Shown: in pieces, positions 45,501 to 49,613 of the stretch
Position numbering within the stretch: the first letter of the stretch is position 1
How the letters are laid out: the number at the start of each line of letters is the position of its first letter
Source: Cylicocyclus nassatus
Taxonomy: Eukaryota; Nematoda; Chromadorea; Rhabditida; Strongylidae
NCBI GenBank assembly: GCA_958299035.1
Contig: CATQJL010000305.1
Location: forward strand, 28,834,040 to 28,898,039
DNA: 64,000 nt
Reading direction: 5' to 3'
Notes under the pieces: model-generated
Databases searched by the model: none
Told to the model about the DNA's origin: nothing
The model's input: only the letters and a program-made list of their open reading frames with translations
Translations under genes and position numbers: made by a program

Positions 45501-45708
45501 GACTCGACGATACATTTACAGAAGGAGCAGTTACAAATTTTTCAAAATCAAAGCGACGGAACTTTTGGTTCAACCTAATAATTATAATTGTAGTTACTGA
45601 ATTATCATGTTAGGTATAATTATTACGAAATATCTGAATGCCGCTTTTTTAGCTCGCTCTGCTTCACGAGGCAACGTCAAAAGCGATGCTAACAACACGG
45701 CGGTATAA
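9506..45708 (+). CDS. mca-3: Plasma-membrane Ca2+-transporting P-type ATPase (PMCA), whole gene span, 28 coding exons, two alternative 3' ends
   Basis: P2B-type ATPase that exports cytosolic Ca2+ across the plasma membrane using ATP. Joining 25 shared exons gives 1079 codons with no frame break, and each intron has GT/AG ends. Landmarks by residue: TM1 about 85-104, TM2 about 126-146, TGES 214-217, TM3 about 338-353, TM4 with PEGLP 388-392, phosphorylated Asp 431 in DKTGT, nucleotide-site Lys 557 in [12 protein letters not shown] from 762, TM6 with N858 and D862, then four more hydrophobic segments and a calmodulin-binding region starting near W1069. E389, N858 and D862 match the single Ca2+ site known for PMCAs. 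Tail A (exon 26A) gives 1218 residues, tail B (26B+27B) gives 1139, both normal for the family. The symbol is by resemblance of the N-terminus and tails to Caenorhabditis mca-3; mca-1 and mca-2 are the alternatives. Long introns carry many transposons. Confidence 0.93.
9559..10978 (+). other. PMCA intron 1 (1.4 kb)
   Basis: Starts GTTTGT and ends TTTTAG. I see no conserved exon or recognisable element in it. A minus-strand open frame of 140 codons (10453-10875) has no recognisable domain and is treated as chance. The last 53 bases are open in frame with exon 2 from an ATG at 10926. Confidence 0.7.
10979..11177 (+). CDS. mca-3: PMCA exon 2 (cytosolic N-terminal region)
   Basis: Encodes the segment after exon 1, including [25 protein letters not shown] and VWEALQ, the cation-ATPase N-terminal domain leading into TM1. 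Acceptor TTTTAG and donor CAG|GTGAGA. Enters in phase 2 and leaves in phase 0. Confidence 0.95.
11598..11614 (+). repeat. 17-G homopolymer
   Basis: Uninterrupted G run in PMCA intron 2. Similar runs occur near 8682, 11764, 29891, 51651, 51880, 53433 and 60723, with C runs near 1711 and 22206. Confidence 0.9.
14378..14550. mobile_element. Small inverted-repeat element (MITE-like)
   Basis: The left arm starting AGCTTCCATAAGCATGAGTG is repeated inverted at the right end (…CATGCTTATGGAAGCT). The arms run on through GCGCTTGAAAAGAG to a total of about 34 bp, and the outer part is perfect. The interior again contains inverted GTGGGTGT/ACACCCAC blocks. Non-coding; superfamily not determined. Confidence 0.7.
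14731..14812 (+). CDS. mca-3: PMCA exon 3 (TM1)
   Basis: Encodes [19 protein letters not shown], the first transmembrane helix, then YRPPEDLN. Acceptor TTTCAG, donor AATG|GTACGT. Phase 0 in, phase 1 out. Confidence 0.95.
15623..16019. mobile_element. TTAA-flanked non-autonomous DNA transposon, family B, copy 1
   Basis: Begins AGGCAGTGCCCCGGCAG directly after TTAA (15619-15622) and ends in GGGACACTGCCT followed by TCAA, a one-base variant of TTAA. Long stretches match the larger copy at 62692-63389: the left 100 bp, and the right end from CGCCGAACAGG through CCACAGCTATAT. This copy is shorter by an internal deletion. TTAA duplications are typical of piggyBac and Kolobok transposons; I cannot choose between them. 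Confidence 0.75.
17706..17937. mobile_element. hAT-like MITE with 8-bp target duplication
   Basis: Starts CAGGGGCTGGCACC and ends GGTGCCAGATC…GAGCCCTG. It is flanked by ATCCGAAA (17698-17705) and ATTCGAAA (17938-17945), 7 of 8 identical. CAGGG-type ends with 8-bp duplications are characteristic of hAT elements. The 232-bp interior is non-coding and T-rich, with repeated GATATCGTTTTTG and GGGGACTTCGT motifs. Confidence 0.75.
19119..19186. repeat. Short hairpin repeat containing CCAGTACCGTAC, copy 1
   Basis: GAACTCTTGTCCAGTACCGT at the left pairs with ACGGCGGTACTGGGCGAGAG at the right. A related hairpin sits at 25067-25132 in another intron of the same gene, so this is a dispersed MITE-like repeat rather than a chance palindrome. 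Confidence 0.65.
19375..19497 (+). CDS. mca-3: PMCA exon 4 (first loop and TM2)
   Basis: Encodes the acidic [14 protein letters not shown], the TM2 helix [18 protein letters not shown], then TKERQFR. Acceptor TTTTTCAG, donor AGAG|GTAAGA. Phase 1 in and out. Confidence 0.95.
19553..19666 (+). CDS. mca-3: PMCA exon 5 (actuator domain, first part)
   Basis: Encodes [20 protein letters not shown] and [17 protein letters not shown], the start of the E1-E2 ATPase actuator domain. The 55-nt intron before it is small. Donor TATG|GTAGGT; phase 1 in and out. Confidence 0.95.
19723..19877 (+). CDS. mca-3: PMCA exon 6 (actuator domain with TGES)
   Basis: Encodes [20 protein letters not shown] and [15 protein letters not shown] (residues 214-217) is the dephosphorylation motif of P-type ATPases. 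Ends GSAK at AAA|GTACGT in phase 0. Confidence 0.96.
20096..20304. mobile_element. TA-flanked MITE, family with CTGCC…GGCAG ends, copy 1
   Basis: CAGTCTGCCACAATC at the left is mirrored by GATTGAGGCAGACTG at the right, and TA flanks both ends (20094-20095, 20305-20306). A shorter relative with the same ends and the shared interior GGCCAAAATTGG lies at 30215-30324. TA duplication suggests a Tc1/mariner origin. It lies in PMCA intron 6. Confidence 0.75.
20341..20449 (+). CDS. mca-3: PMCA exon 7 (actuator to TM3 linker, first part)
   Basis: Encodes [20 protein letters not shown] and [16 protein letters not shown]. Conserved [15 protein letters not shown] is a PMCA signature. Donor GAAG|GTACGT; phase 0 in, phase 1 out. 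Confidence 0.95.
20450..22972 (+). other. PMCA intron 7 (2.5 kb)
   Basis: Contains an 18-bp perfect inverted repeat spanning 22026-22452, a poly-C tract near 22206-22225 and a CA-rich stretch near 22870-22925. No conserved exon was recognised. Confidence 0.6.
22026..22452. repeat. Inverted-repeat element with 18-bp perfect arms
   Basis: TTACAGTATGCTACCGTA at 22026-22043 is repeated as its exact reverse complement at 22435-22452. The roughly 390-bp interior is non-coding. Likely a MITE; flanking duplication not clear. Confidence 0.55.
22973..23020 (+). CDS. mca-3: PMCA exon 8 (48-nt possible cassette exon)
   Basis: Encodes [15 protein letters not shown] in the cytosolic linker before the lipid-binding region. 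Acceptor TTTCAG, donor CTGG|GTGAGT. It is 48 nt and phase 1 at both ends, so skipping keeps the frame. Vertebrate PMCA splice site A lies in the same loop. Confidence 0.8.
23688..23813 (+). CDS. mca-3: PMCA exon 9 (acidic linker and pre-TM3 region)
   Basis: Encodes the variable acidic [20 protein letters not shown], then [20 protein letters not shown], the conserved segment before TM3. Acceptor TTTTCAG, donor GCTG|GTGAGT, phase 1 at both ends. Confidence 0.93.
24237..24442 (+). CDS. mca-3: PMCA exon 10 (TM3 and TM4)
   Basis: Encodes TM3 ([16 protein letters not shown]) and TM4 ([20 protein letters not shown]). PEGLP (388-392) carries the Ca2+-liganding Glu 389. Ends SLAYSVKK in phase 0. Confidence 0.96.
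24496..24729 (+). CDS. mca-3: PMCA exon 11 (phosphorylation site)
   Basis: Encodes [19 protein letters not shown], then [17 protein letters not shown]. Asp 431 of DKTGT forms the phosphoenzyme. Ends AINSSYSSQ at CAG|GTTGGG. 78 complete codons. Confidence 0.97.
24782..24922 (+). CDS. mca-3: PMCA exon 12 (nucleotide-binding domain)
   Basis: Encodes [18 protein letters not shown] and ends [18 protein letters not shown] is a PMCA nucleotide-domain signature. 47 complete codons; donor AAG|GTAGGG. Confidence 0.95.
25067..25132. repeat. Short hairpin repeat containing CCAGTACCGTAA, copy 2
   Basis: AACTCTCGCCCAGTACCGTA pairs imperfectly with the right side ending ACGGTGTTGGGGGAGAGT. It matches the hairpin at 19119-19186 in arm sequence and size. 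Lies in PMCA intron 12. Confidence 0.6.
25357..25463 (+). CDS. mca-3: PMCA exon 13 (nucleotide-binding domain, KGA)
   Basis: Encodes [15 protein letters not shown] and [14 protein letters not shown]. Lys 557 of KGA is the FITC-reactive lysine of P2 ATPases. Donor AA|GTGAGT, phase 2 out. Confidence 0.95.
25514..25682 (+). CDS. mca-3: PMCA exon 14 (nucleotide-binding domain)
   Basis: Encodes [20 protein letters not shown] and [14 protein letters not shown], ending GAVGENQ. Small 50-nt intron precedes it. An alternative donor GTTG|GTGAGA lies 10 nt inside the exon end but would break the frame to exon 15. Confidence 0.93.
25757..25856 (+). CDS. mca-3: PMCA exon 15 (N/P domain boundary)
   Basis: Encodes [19 protein letters not shown], then [23 protein letters not shown] is the conserved hinge. 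Donor CCAG|GTTTGT, phase 1 out. Confidence 0.95.
25909..26068 (+). CDS. mca-3: PMCA exon 16 (P domain)
   Basis: Encodes [36 protein letters not shown] and the LEGKEFNAR start. [10 protein letters not shown] is a P-domain signature. Phase 1 in, phase 2 out. Confidence 0.96.
26200..26308 (+). CDS. mca-3: PMCA exon 17 (P domain)
   Basis: Encodes [20 protein letters not shown] and [29 protein letters not shown] is conserved across PMCAs. Phase 2 in, phase 0 out. Confidence 0.95.
26367..26474 (+). CDS. mca-3: PMCA exon 18 (P domain, [11 protein letters not shown])
   Basis: Encodes [18 protein letters not shown] and [18 protein letters not shown]. This is the Mg2+-coordinating hinge motif of P-type ATPases. 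36 complete codons; donor ATG|GTGAGC. Confidence 0.97.
26687..26764 (+). CDS. mca-3: PMCA exon 19 (P domain end)
   Basis: Encodes [20 protein letters not shown] then FTSIVK, the conserved end of the P domain. The acceptor is ATTAAG, weaker than its neighbours, but frame and conservation are decisive. Confidence 0.94.
26827..26955 (+). CDS. mca-3: PMCA exon 20 (TM5)
   Basis: Encodes [20 protein letters not shown] then [18 protein letters not shown], the TM5 stalk and helix, ending DTPLK. 43 complete codons. Confidence 0.96.
27012..27103 (+). CDS. mca-3: PMCA exon 21 (TM6, Ca2+ ligands)
   Basis: Encodes [20 protein letters not shown] then [11 protein letters not shown]858 and D862 in WVNLIMDT are the TM6 ligands of the single PMCA Ca2+ site. 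Donor AAAAG|GTAGGA, phase 2 out. Confidence 0.96.
27187..27293 (+). CDS. mca-3: PMCA exon 22 (TM7)
   Basis: Encodes [20 protein letters not shown] then [15 protein letters not shown], the loop after TM6 and TM7. Phase 2 in, phase 1 out. Confidence 0.95.
27534..27688 (+). CDS. mca-3: PMCA exon 23 (TM8)
   Basis: Encodes [20 protein letters not shown], then [20 protein letters not shown] and [26 protein letters not shown] is a PMCA TM8 signature. Phase 1 in, phase 0 out. Confidence 0.95.
27966..28130 (+). CDS. mca-3: PMCA exon 24 (TM9 and start of TM10)
   Basis: Encodes [36 protein letters not shown] and [15 protein letters not shown], the last two transmembrane segments. 55 complete codons; donor CAG|GTTCGT. 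Confidence 0.95.
28396..28563 (+). CDS. mca-3: PMCA exon 25 (last shared exon; start of calmodulin-binding domain)
   Basis: Encodes [11 protein letters not shown], an acidic stretch, then [18 protein letters not shown] (residues 1062-1079), the first half of the PMCA calmodulin-binding domain with its anchor Trp 1069. Donor CAG|GTACGT in phase 0 can join either exon 26A or 26B. Confidence 0.96.
28597..28602 (+). promoter_or_regulatory. Possible intronic polyadenylation signal AATAAA
   Basis: AATAAA lies 34 nt into intron 25. Read-through of the donor gives 18 extra codons and a TAA at 28618-28620, so use of this signal would make a pump with only half of the calmodulin-binding domain. The stop lies after the signal, which is awkward, so this is weak. 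Confidence 0.25.
29785..29874. repeat. Short inverted repeat
   Basis: GCGCGACACATACT (29799-29812) and its exact reverse complement (29837-29850), with outer ACTCTCG/CGAGAGT blocks also inverted. Non-coding MITE-like hairpin directly before a poly-G tract. Confidence 0.5.
30215..30324. mobile_element. TA-flanked MITE, family with CTGCC…GGCAG ends, copy 2
   Basis: CTGTCTGCCCCAATTGGG at the left and GATTGGGGCAGAATG at the right, TA on both sides. Shares ends and the GCGACG/CCAATTTTGGCC interior with the copy at 20096-20304, but is about half its length. Confidence 0.7.
32191..33142. mobile_element. Mariner-like palindromic (foldback) MITE, 952 bp
   Basis: Starts TTAGGTTGTCCGGAAATTAA and ends with its reverse complement, flanked by TA (32189-32190, 33143-33144). 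The two arms of about 450 bp are near-identical inverted copies meeting at a spacer of some 40-50 bp around 32665. No transposase frame is present. TTAGG ends and TA duplication fit the mariner group. Confidence 0.85.
33536..33915. mobile_element. Palindromic repeat distantly related to the TAA-flanked family
   Basis: AAACGTTTATGAACGAGGAG on the left is matched inverted by CTCCTCATCCATAAACGTT on the right, and the outer GGGCATAAAA/TTTTATGCCC blocks also pair. The right arm resembles the GCAGATAAGGAAGACAGAT arms of the elements at 41117 and 48173. Boundaries are approximate. Confidence 0.5.
34760..34998. repeat. Inverted repeat with 15-bp perfect arms
   Basis: AGGCCTAAGGCATAC at 34760-34774 is matched inverted at 34984-34998. 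Adjacent ACGCGATTTG and GCGATAG-type blocks suggest a degenerate MITE. No coding content. Confidence 0.45.
35387..35806 (+). CDS. mca-3: PMCA exon 26A (alternative terminal exon, tail A)
   Basis: Acceptor TTTCAG, then [20 protein letters not shown], continuing the calmodulin-binding helix begun in exon 25, and a TAG stop. The 139-codon tail is rich in Ser, Pro, Gln and His ([13 protein letters not shown]), has a Gly run and ends SVAHV, which is not a class I PDZ ligand. RRSIAS is a plausible basophilic-kinase site. Mutually exclusive with 26B. Confidence 0.93.
   Translation: MRVVKAFRSSLEEFDERRSIASTHSVQSMRGWSRLASSPDPAGTRAALAALSHRQSPQPYPYYHHQQPRTPSPQPQIIVENGGGGGVSSNVASPTVTTANVKLEKVPLVQKWSPDTNSSYSQRITKSMSLDTPVSVAHV
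36393..36447. repeat. Hairpin, 16-bp arms with one mismatch
   Basis: CGCGGTTACTATGCCG and CGGCTTAGTAACCGCG are inverted copies with one mismatch around a GC-rich 23-nt loop. Confidence 0.5.
37698..37731. repeat. Perfect 14-bp hairpin with 6-nt loop
   Basis: AAATATCCTCAGCT, loop TTCAAG, AGCTGAGGATATTT. The stem extends by a G:C pair on the outside. Isolated; no related copy seen in the window. Confidence 0.6.
39106..39250. mobile_element. Inverted-repeat element, 145 bp
   Basis: AGTGCTGGGGGAGGCGAAAG and the block CAGAGAGCGATTGGCT are mirrored at the right by AGCCAATCGCTCTCTGGAAG and CTTTCGCCCCAGCACT. Sits 27 bp left of the TTAA element at 39278, so two MITEs are adjacent. Confidence 0.65.
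39278..39540. mobile_element. TTAA-flanked MITE, family A, copy 2
   Basis: Begins AGGCAGCGTCCAGGCA after TTAA (39274-39277) and ends TGCCTGGACGCTGCCT before TTAA (39541-39544). Inner blocks GGGGCCCTAACTAAG and CTTAGTTAGGGCCCC are also inverted, so nearly the whole 263 bp is a palindrome. Same family as 1337-1687. Confidence 0.85.
40943..41023. repeat. Inverted repeat, about 23-bp arms
   Basis: GATCATCTTGCATTTCGGTT and AACCAAAATGCAAGATGATC are inverted with one or two mismatches. Weaker outer pairing (ACGCGATTTC / GAATCGCGAG) suggests it is the core of a roughly 190-bp MITE at about 40872-41066. Confidence 0.55.
41117..41570. mobile_element. Palindromic MITE, TAA-flanked family C, copy 1 (454 bp)
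   Basis: Starts CAAGGGAATGGTCAGAAGTC and ends with the reverse complement ...GACCATTCCCTTG, with TAA on both sides (41114-41116, 41571-41573). Arms of about 150 bp or more are near-identical inverted copies. Copies at 47152-47611 and 48173-48621 have the same ends and length. TWA duplications are typical of PIF/Harbinger transposons, so that origin is suggested. Confidence 0.8.
41769..41917. mobile_element. MITE with an 11-bp tandem repeat core
   Basis: TATAAGCTCCTGCAAGACGA at the left is mirrored by TCGTCTTGCAGGAGCTTATA at the right; the arms extend to about 33 bp. The core (about 41830-41880) is four to five copies of an 11-bp unit close to GCGTCACAGCC. Confidence 0.75.
42273..42324. repeat. 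Near-perfect 23-bp hairpin, 6-nt loop
   Basis: TTTTGCACTCTTATTGCATC...CGC, loop CTTTGA, and the inverse with a single T/C difference that would be a G:U pair in RNA. Could be a very short MITE; a small-RNA precursor cannot be excluded. Confidence 0.6.
43340..43400. repeat. Degenerate TAC/GTA-rich simple repeat
   Basis: Alternating purine-pyrimidine sequence of the ACGTATGTACGTACATATGT type. Both strands are open over parts of it, giving misleading short frames. Confidence 0.6.
43669..43795 (+). CDS. mca-3: PMCA exon 26B (alternative calmodulin-binding exon, tail B)
   Basis: Acceptor TTTTTAG, then [20 protein letters not shown] and [20 protein letters not shown], donor CGAG|GTTAGT. The start IRVVKAF is nearly identical to the LRVVKAF start of exon 26A and to animal PMCA calmodulin-binding domains, so it must be an alternative splice partner of exon 25. 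127 nt, phase 0 in, phase 1 out, matching exon 27B. Confidence 0.92.
43890..44388. mobile_element. Mariner-like MITE, 499 bp
   Basis: Starts TTAGGTTGTCTCATAATTTT and ends ...AAATTATGAGACACCCTAA, flanked by TA (43888-43889, 44389-44390). Internal text close to CATTCGACAGGGCAAATCAA resembles the arms of the element at 32191-33142, so the two are related. Confidence 0.8.
44687..45578. mobile_element. Mariner-like palindromic element, left end clipped
   Basis: The right end reads ...GGAACTTTTGGTTCAACCTAA before TA (45579-45580). The left arm begins GAACCGAAAGTTCTGTCAC and matches it inverted but lacks the TTAGGTT tip. The centre holds a second inverted pair (GTTTTGCGAACTGCTC / GAGCAGCTTACAAAAC). 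No transposase frame. Confidence 0.75.
45653..45708 (+). CDS. mca-3: PMCA exon 27B (terminal exon of tail B, PDZ ligand)
   Basis: Acceptor CTTTTTTAG, then a split Ala codon and [17 protein letters not shown], followed by TAA. The phase fits exon 26B exactly. The last four residues NTAV match the class I PDZ pattern (S/T-x-V), as in vertebrate PMCA b-variants. Short and found only by frame logic, so a little less certain than the others. Confidence 0.8.
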
Positions 45709-47151
45709 ATGGATATGGTAATCGTCTCTCATTGATACTTGCATTACAAATTTTATCTCGCGGAATTTGTCTCAATTGATATTGTTACTAGCTGTTATTA
45801 GTTTATCGTTTGAAAAACATTTATGATATTGATAGCATGCTCTAAATATGTCATCGTACATGCTCCTCTTTGCTTTGCCTCTTGAGTGTTCATTTATAAG
45901 TAGTAACTATCATCTGAAAAAAATCTTACTATCAGGCGCATGTAGGGTTTAATTTTTACATTTTCATTGTAGCTTCTTAGTATCTGTGCTGCTGCTTGTT
46001 TTGATAATTGCCAATCAGGCATTCAAATCTCGTTCAAGCCGTATTTTTCACGGTCTTTCTTAATTCAAATATAGCGTAAAGATTATAGCCCAAATCCTAC
46101 ACCCACAATACGCCTGAAGAGTTGTTATCTTGAGTTAACACCGGTGCCGGCCGTTTAGGTAGACTACCGGTACATTGATGTGTGTTTGTATCTGCGCCAC
46201 GTCGCCAGAGTTTGAATCATATAGCCTAGGTACACCTTGCTACAGAGAAAATTCTCCGACGTCTCAATTGTCGGCCTTCTACTCTTGATATCATATAATC
46301 CGCTATCTCTAACACTATCTGCACAGATGGAGGTGGCTTCATTTTGTTGAAAATTGGTCACAATTCTAACGAAGGCGCATATTACTTGTGTTTTGTTTTG
46401 CCTAAATAAGAGTCAACGTGTCACTAAGTAAGTAACCAATTAGGTCGTTATTTTGTAAAACCTTTCATCTCGGACATTTGTTTCTTAAGTATTGTCGAAT
46501 ACATAGTCTATATCATGCATATTTTAGCTTTGATACTTTTTACTGATGCTTTTCTCTGCCGATTCATGATAAATTATACTTGAAGTTATTTTTGTGCAAA
46601 ATGTCTGATCAAAAGAGCGGTAAGACAGCATATGAGATATGAGGTATATCCTTGTTTAAGAGCTTATTAGTTGCAGAGAAGCTGATTTCTGCCCAAGGAA
46701 AATGCTTTAGCACAGGTATGTTATAATTTTCAGCTCAAACTTTGTCAAAAAAGTTTGCAAGCTTGCTATTCGACATAGGCGACAGATATTTATCGTCGTC
46801 AACCCATATTTGGGTAATTATTTTTGGCAGACTATTTCTAAACAAGCAAAGTATAAGTAAGCACAGGTAGCAAATGTAAAGTGAAAAGAGATCAACAGGG
46901 ATATCCACTGAGGCAATACAAACATTAGATGTAAGTGATGAAAGTACGTGATCAACGATCATCAAGAATTATAGACTTTCGCTTCTGCTTCCCTAATTCC
47001 TTCTGGAGCTATCACTACTTCAATATCTTTTTTAGAGGAAATGCCGCATCTGGCATTGGAGTTCATCATTTGATATTCTCCAATATACTTCCTCCTCTTC
47101 CAAGCATTCAGGACATCGGAAGATCGCACGATCCGCGATGGGAATGTCTAA

Positions 47152-47611
47152 CAAGGAAAGGATACACGGTCACCGTGGCCGTTTGGAATGCGATGTACAC
47201 TGTAAGATGCACCTCGAAACGCTGATTCCAATTCTGTGCTCGATATCTGCGAAACGATCTGAAGGAAGTTATGAACTTTTTTCGCAGAAAATTTACGTAC
47301 TTTTGCGTAGTTAAAATCACCAAATTTGTTTTAAGTTTACCATTTAGAGCTACTGAAGTGAAGCTTAAGAGGAATACTGTTGTGTTATACCTATTTGAAT
47401 CATATTCAGCATTTGAAAAGGAAAGAAAATTTTTTATTGATGATTTTGACCCTCCGCAGTAACGCAGTTTATTCATGGAAAAATAATCATAACTCCATCC
47501 AGATTATCGTTTCGCAGATATGGAAGAGAGTATTCGAACCAGCATTAAAGGGCGCTTTTTTGATTTACAAATCATTATGAATGGTCGCGGTGACCAAGTA
47601 TCCTTCCCTTG
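47152..47611. mobile_element. Palindromic MITE, TAA-flanked family C, copy 2 (460 bp)
   Basis: Starts CAAGGAAAGGATACACGGTC and ends ...TATCCTTCCCTTG, with TAA at 47149-47151 and 47612-47614. Arms are inverted; inner blocks GAAACGATCTG and AGATTATCGTTTC also pair. Same layout and size as copies at 41117 and 48173, but with diverged arm sequence. Confidence 0.75.
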
Positions 47612-48172
47612 TAAGCTGCCATCGGCGTTGTCAGTTGCATTGCGCAATTCTTTTGCAAGATGTTACGGACCACATGAAGTGTCGTTCAAAATTATTGCTT
47701 TAGCAGCATTTCTTCAAAGAAGTGTTGATTGGCAAGTTGCCGTGTGAAATGCTATACGATTCCGTTAGTTCCGCAGAAACAGCACAAACTTCAGGCGAGG
47801 TGGCCGCGCAAACTTGAGCCACGCATGCAACTTACACTGTCATTGAGACGAATCTCGAGACAATCTCTTGCTTAATCCAATGGTATACATTGGTATTCTT
47901 CCCCTTTCATCAATTCTCCGAGAAAGATGCTGTTAGTGAGGACTGTCGGAAGATTGTTCTTTCAAATTATGAAATTCTGTAGTTCTGGCGATTTCATCAC
48001 TAGACCGGTGTGCTGGCTTAGGTTTATGTGCTTGTTTTCGTAGCCTATCTTTCGCGAGCTCGTACCGTACTCGTACATTCATCGATCTTCTTATAATACT
48101 CAAAAAATTGTGTGAGGCTTTATAGAAAAATTCTCAAAGGGAGTACACACTTTAAGAGCCTAAGTCTCCTAA

Positions 48173-48621
48173 CAAGGGAATGGTCAGAAGTCGAAGTGGC
48201 CAATCCATATAAGCTGCATACCAATCGATGCAGCATAGAATGCTGATTTCAATTGTGTCTTCCGTATCTGCAGAGCGCCTTTGTGGGCGAAGTTAGAGCA
48301 GCTTTACTGCGGAAACGTCCACAAAAACTGCGCAATTAGGCAGATCACTGCTCTTTTAGCTCACCTTTAGGTACGAGCCATATGAACTGACCTAGTTACA
48401 CGTTTTGGTCCAACACTGAGCCGAGAATGGCTTTGTACGGCCAAGTTTGACCTTTACACGCACAATTTCTTAGCAAAATGATGACATTTAACGGCTTATA
48501 ACTTCGCCTACAAAAGCGCTCTGCAGATAAGGAAGACAGATCTGAAATCAGCATTCTATGCTGCATCGAATGATATGCAGCTTGCTTGAATTGGCCACTT
48601 CGATTTCTGGCCATTCCCTTA
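48173..48621. mobile_element. Palindromic MITE, TAA-flanked family C, copy 3 (449 bp)
   Basis: Starts CAAGGGAATGGTCAGAAGTC, the same 20 bases as copy 1, and ends ...CCATTCCCTTA, with TAA at 48170-48172 and 48622-48624. The arms carry GCAGATAAGGAAGACAGAT and its inverse. Confidence 0.8.
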
Positions 48622-48901
48622 TAAGGTTGTTTTCCATACGTATATTTTTGTGGGGCAAGCCTCCATCTCAAGTACATCCGCTGATGCTCCAAAACCTCAG
48701 CCTCAGTATGCTCCCATTTCTTGAGAGCAATAGTGGCGCCGATCCCGCTGATATCGTAAATGATCAAGAACCTGTCCGGCTCCTTTCTCGGTCTGCACAG
48801 CATTTGGAAACTATTTTAGCAACTTCAATAGTTTTCCAAACAAAAGCCAGAGCCTCAGGTACTCTGCTTACTAGAATTACCTGTAGCTGGACGGCCACTT
48901 A

Positions 48902-49613
48902 GGGCCGCATGCACTAACCTCCCCGCTAGGGAGGGGATCGCAGCTTAAAAGAAAGCTTTATATTTCGAAACTCCAGATACTTGGGTTTCACGTTGTGTAC
49001 CTATCCGTAAGTATTCCTACTACCCTTCACTAAGAACATGTTGAACAGGAGCGAGAAGCTGCACGAACCGCATTTTCCAGCTTTTGTATGATCCCTGATG
49101 ATCCCCGGCGCTTTTCTTTAAAGTCATTTTTCTTTCTCCGAAGTTAACGAAAACTTTCCAAAGCTGTACTGAACATCTAACACAACAGTGCTAAGCATGT
49201 TGCTGATGAGAACAAATGAGTTTTTGAAAAGTCGAATTTTCGGTATACCTCAAATTTCGATCTGTGGATCATTGAAAATTTCATGACTTCAAAACATCAT
49301 TTGTTCTTATCACGAACATGCTTAGCACTGTCGGGTTGGATAATCTGCACAACTTTGAAGGTTTTTCGCTAACTTCGGAGAAAGAAAAATGACTTTAAAG
49401 AAAAGCGCCGGGGATCATCAGGGATCATACAAAAGCTGGAAAATGCGGTTCGTACAGCTTCTCGCTCCTCTTCAACATGTTCATAGTGAAGGGTAGTAGG
49501 AATACTTACGGATAGGTACACAACGTGAAATCCAGATATCTGGAGTTTCGAAATATAAAGCTTTGTTTTAAGCTGCGATCCCCTCCCCGCGGGGATGTTA
49601 GTGCATGCGGCCC
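48902..49613. mobile_element. PIF/Harbinger-like palindromic MITE, TTA-flanked (712 bp)
   Basis: GGGCCGCATGCACTAAC at the left and its inverse ...TTAGTGCATGCGGCCC at the right, with TTA at 48899-48901 and 49614-49616. The arms, over 300 bp each, are near-identical inverted copies that include GATCATCAGGGATCAT-type blocks. 3-bp TTA duplications and GGGCC ends fit PIF/Harbinger. Frames inside it are by-products of the arms. Confidence 0.8.

Larger units (their letters stand above)
43796..45652 (+). other. PMCA intron between exons 26B and 27B (1.9 kb)
   Basis: Three quarters of this intron is two mariner-type palindromic elements (43890-44388 and 44687-45578). No other content is seen. Confidence 0.75.
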
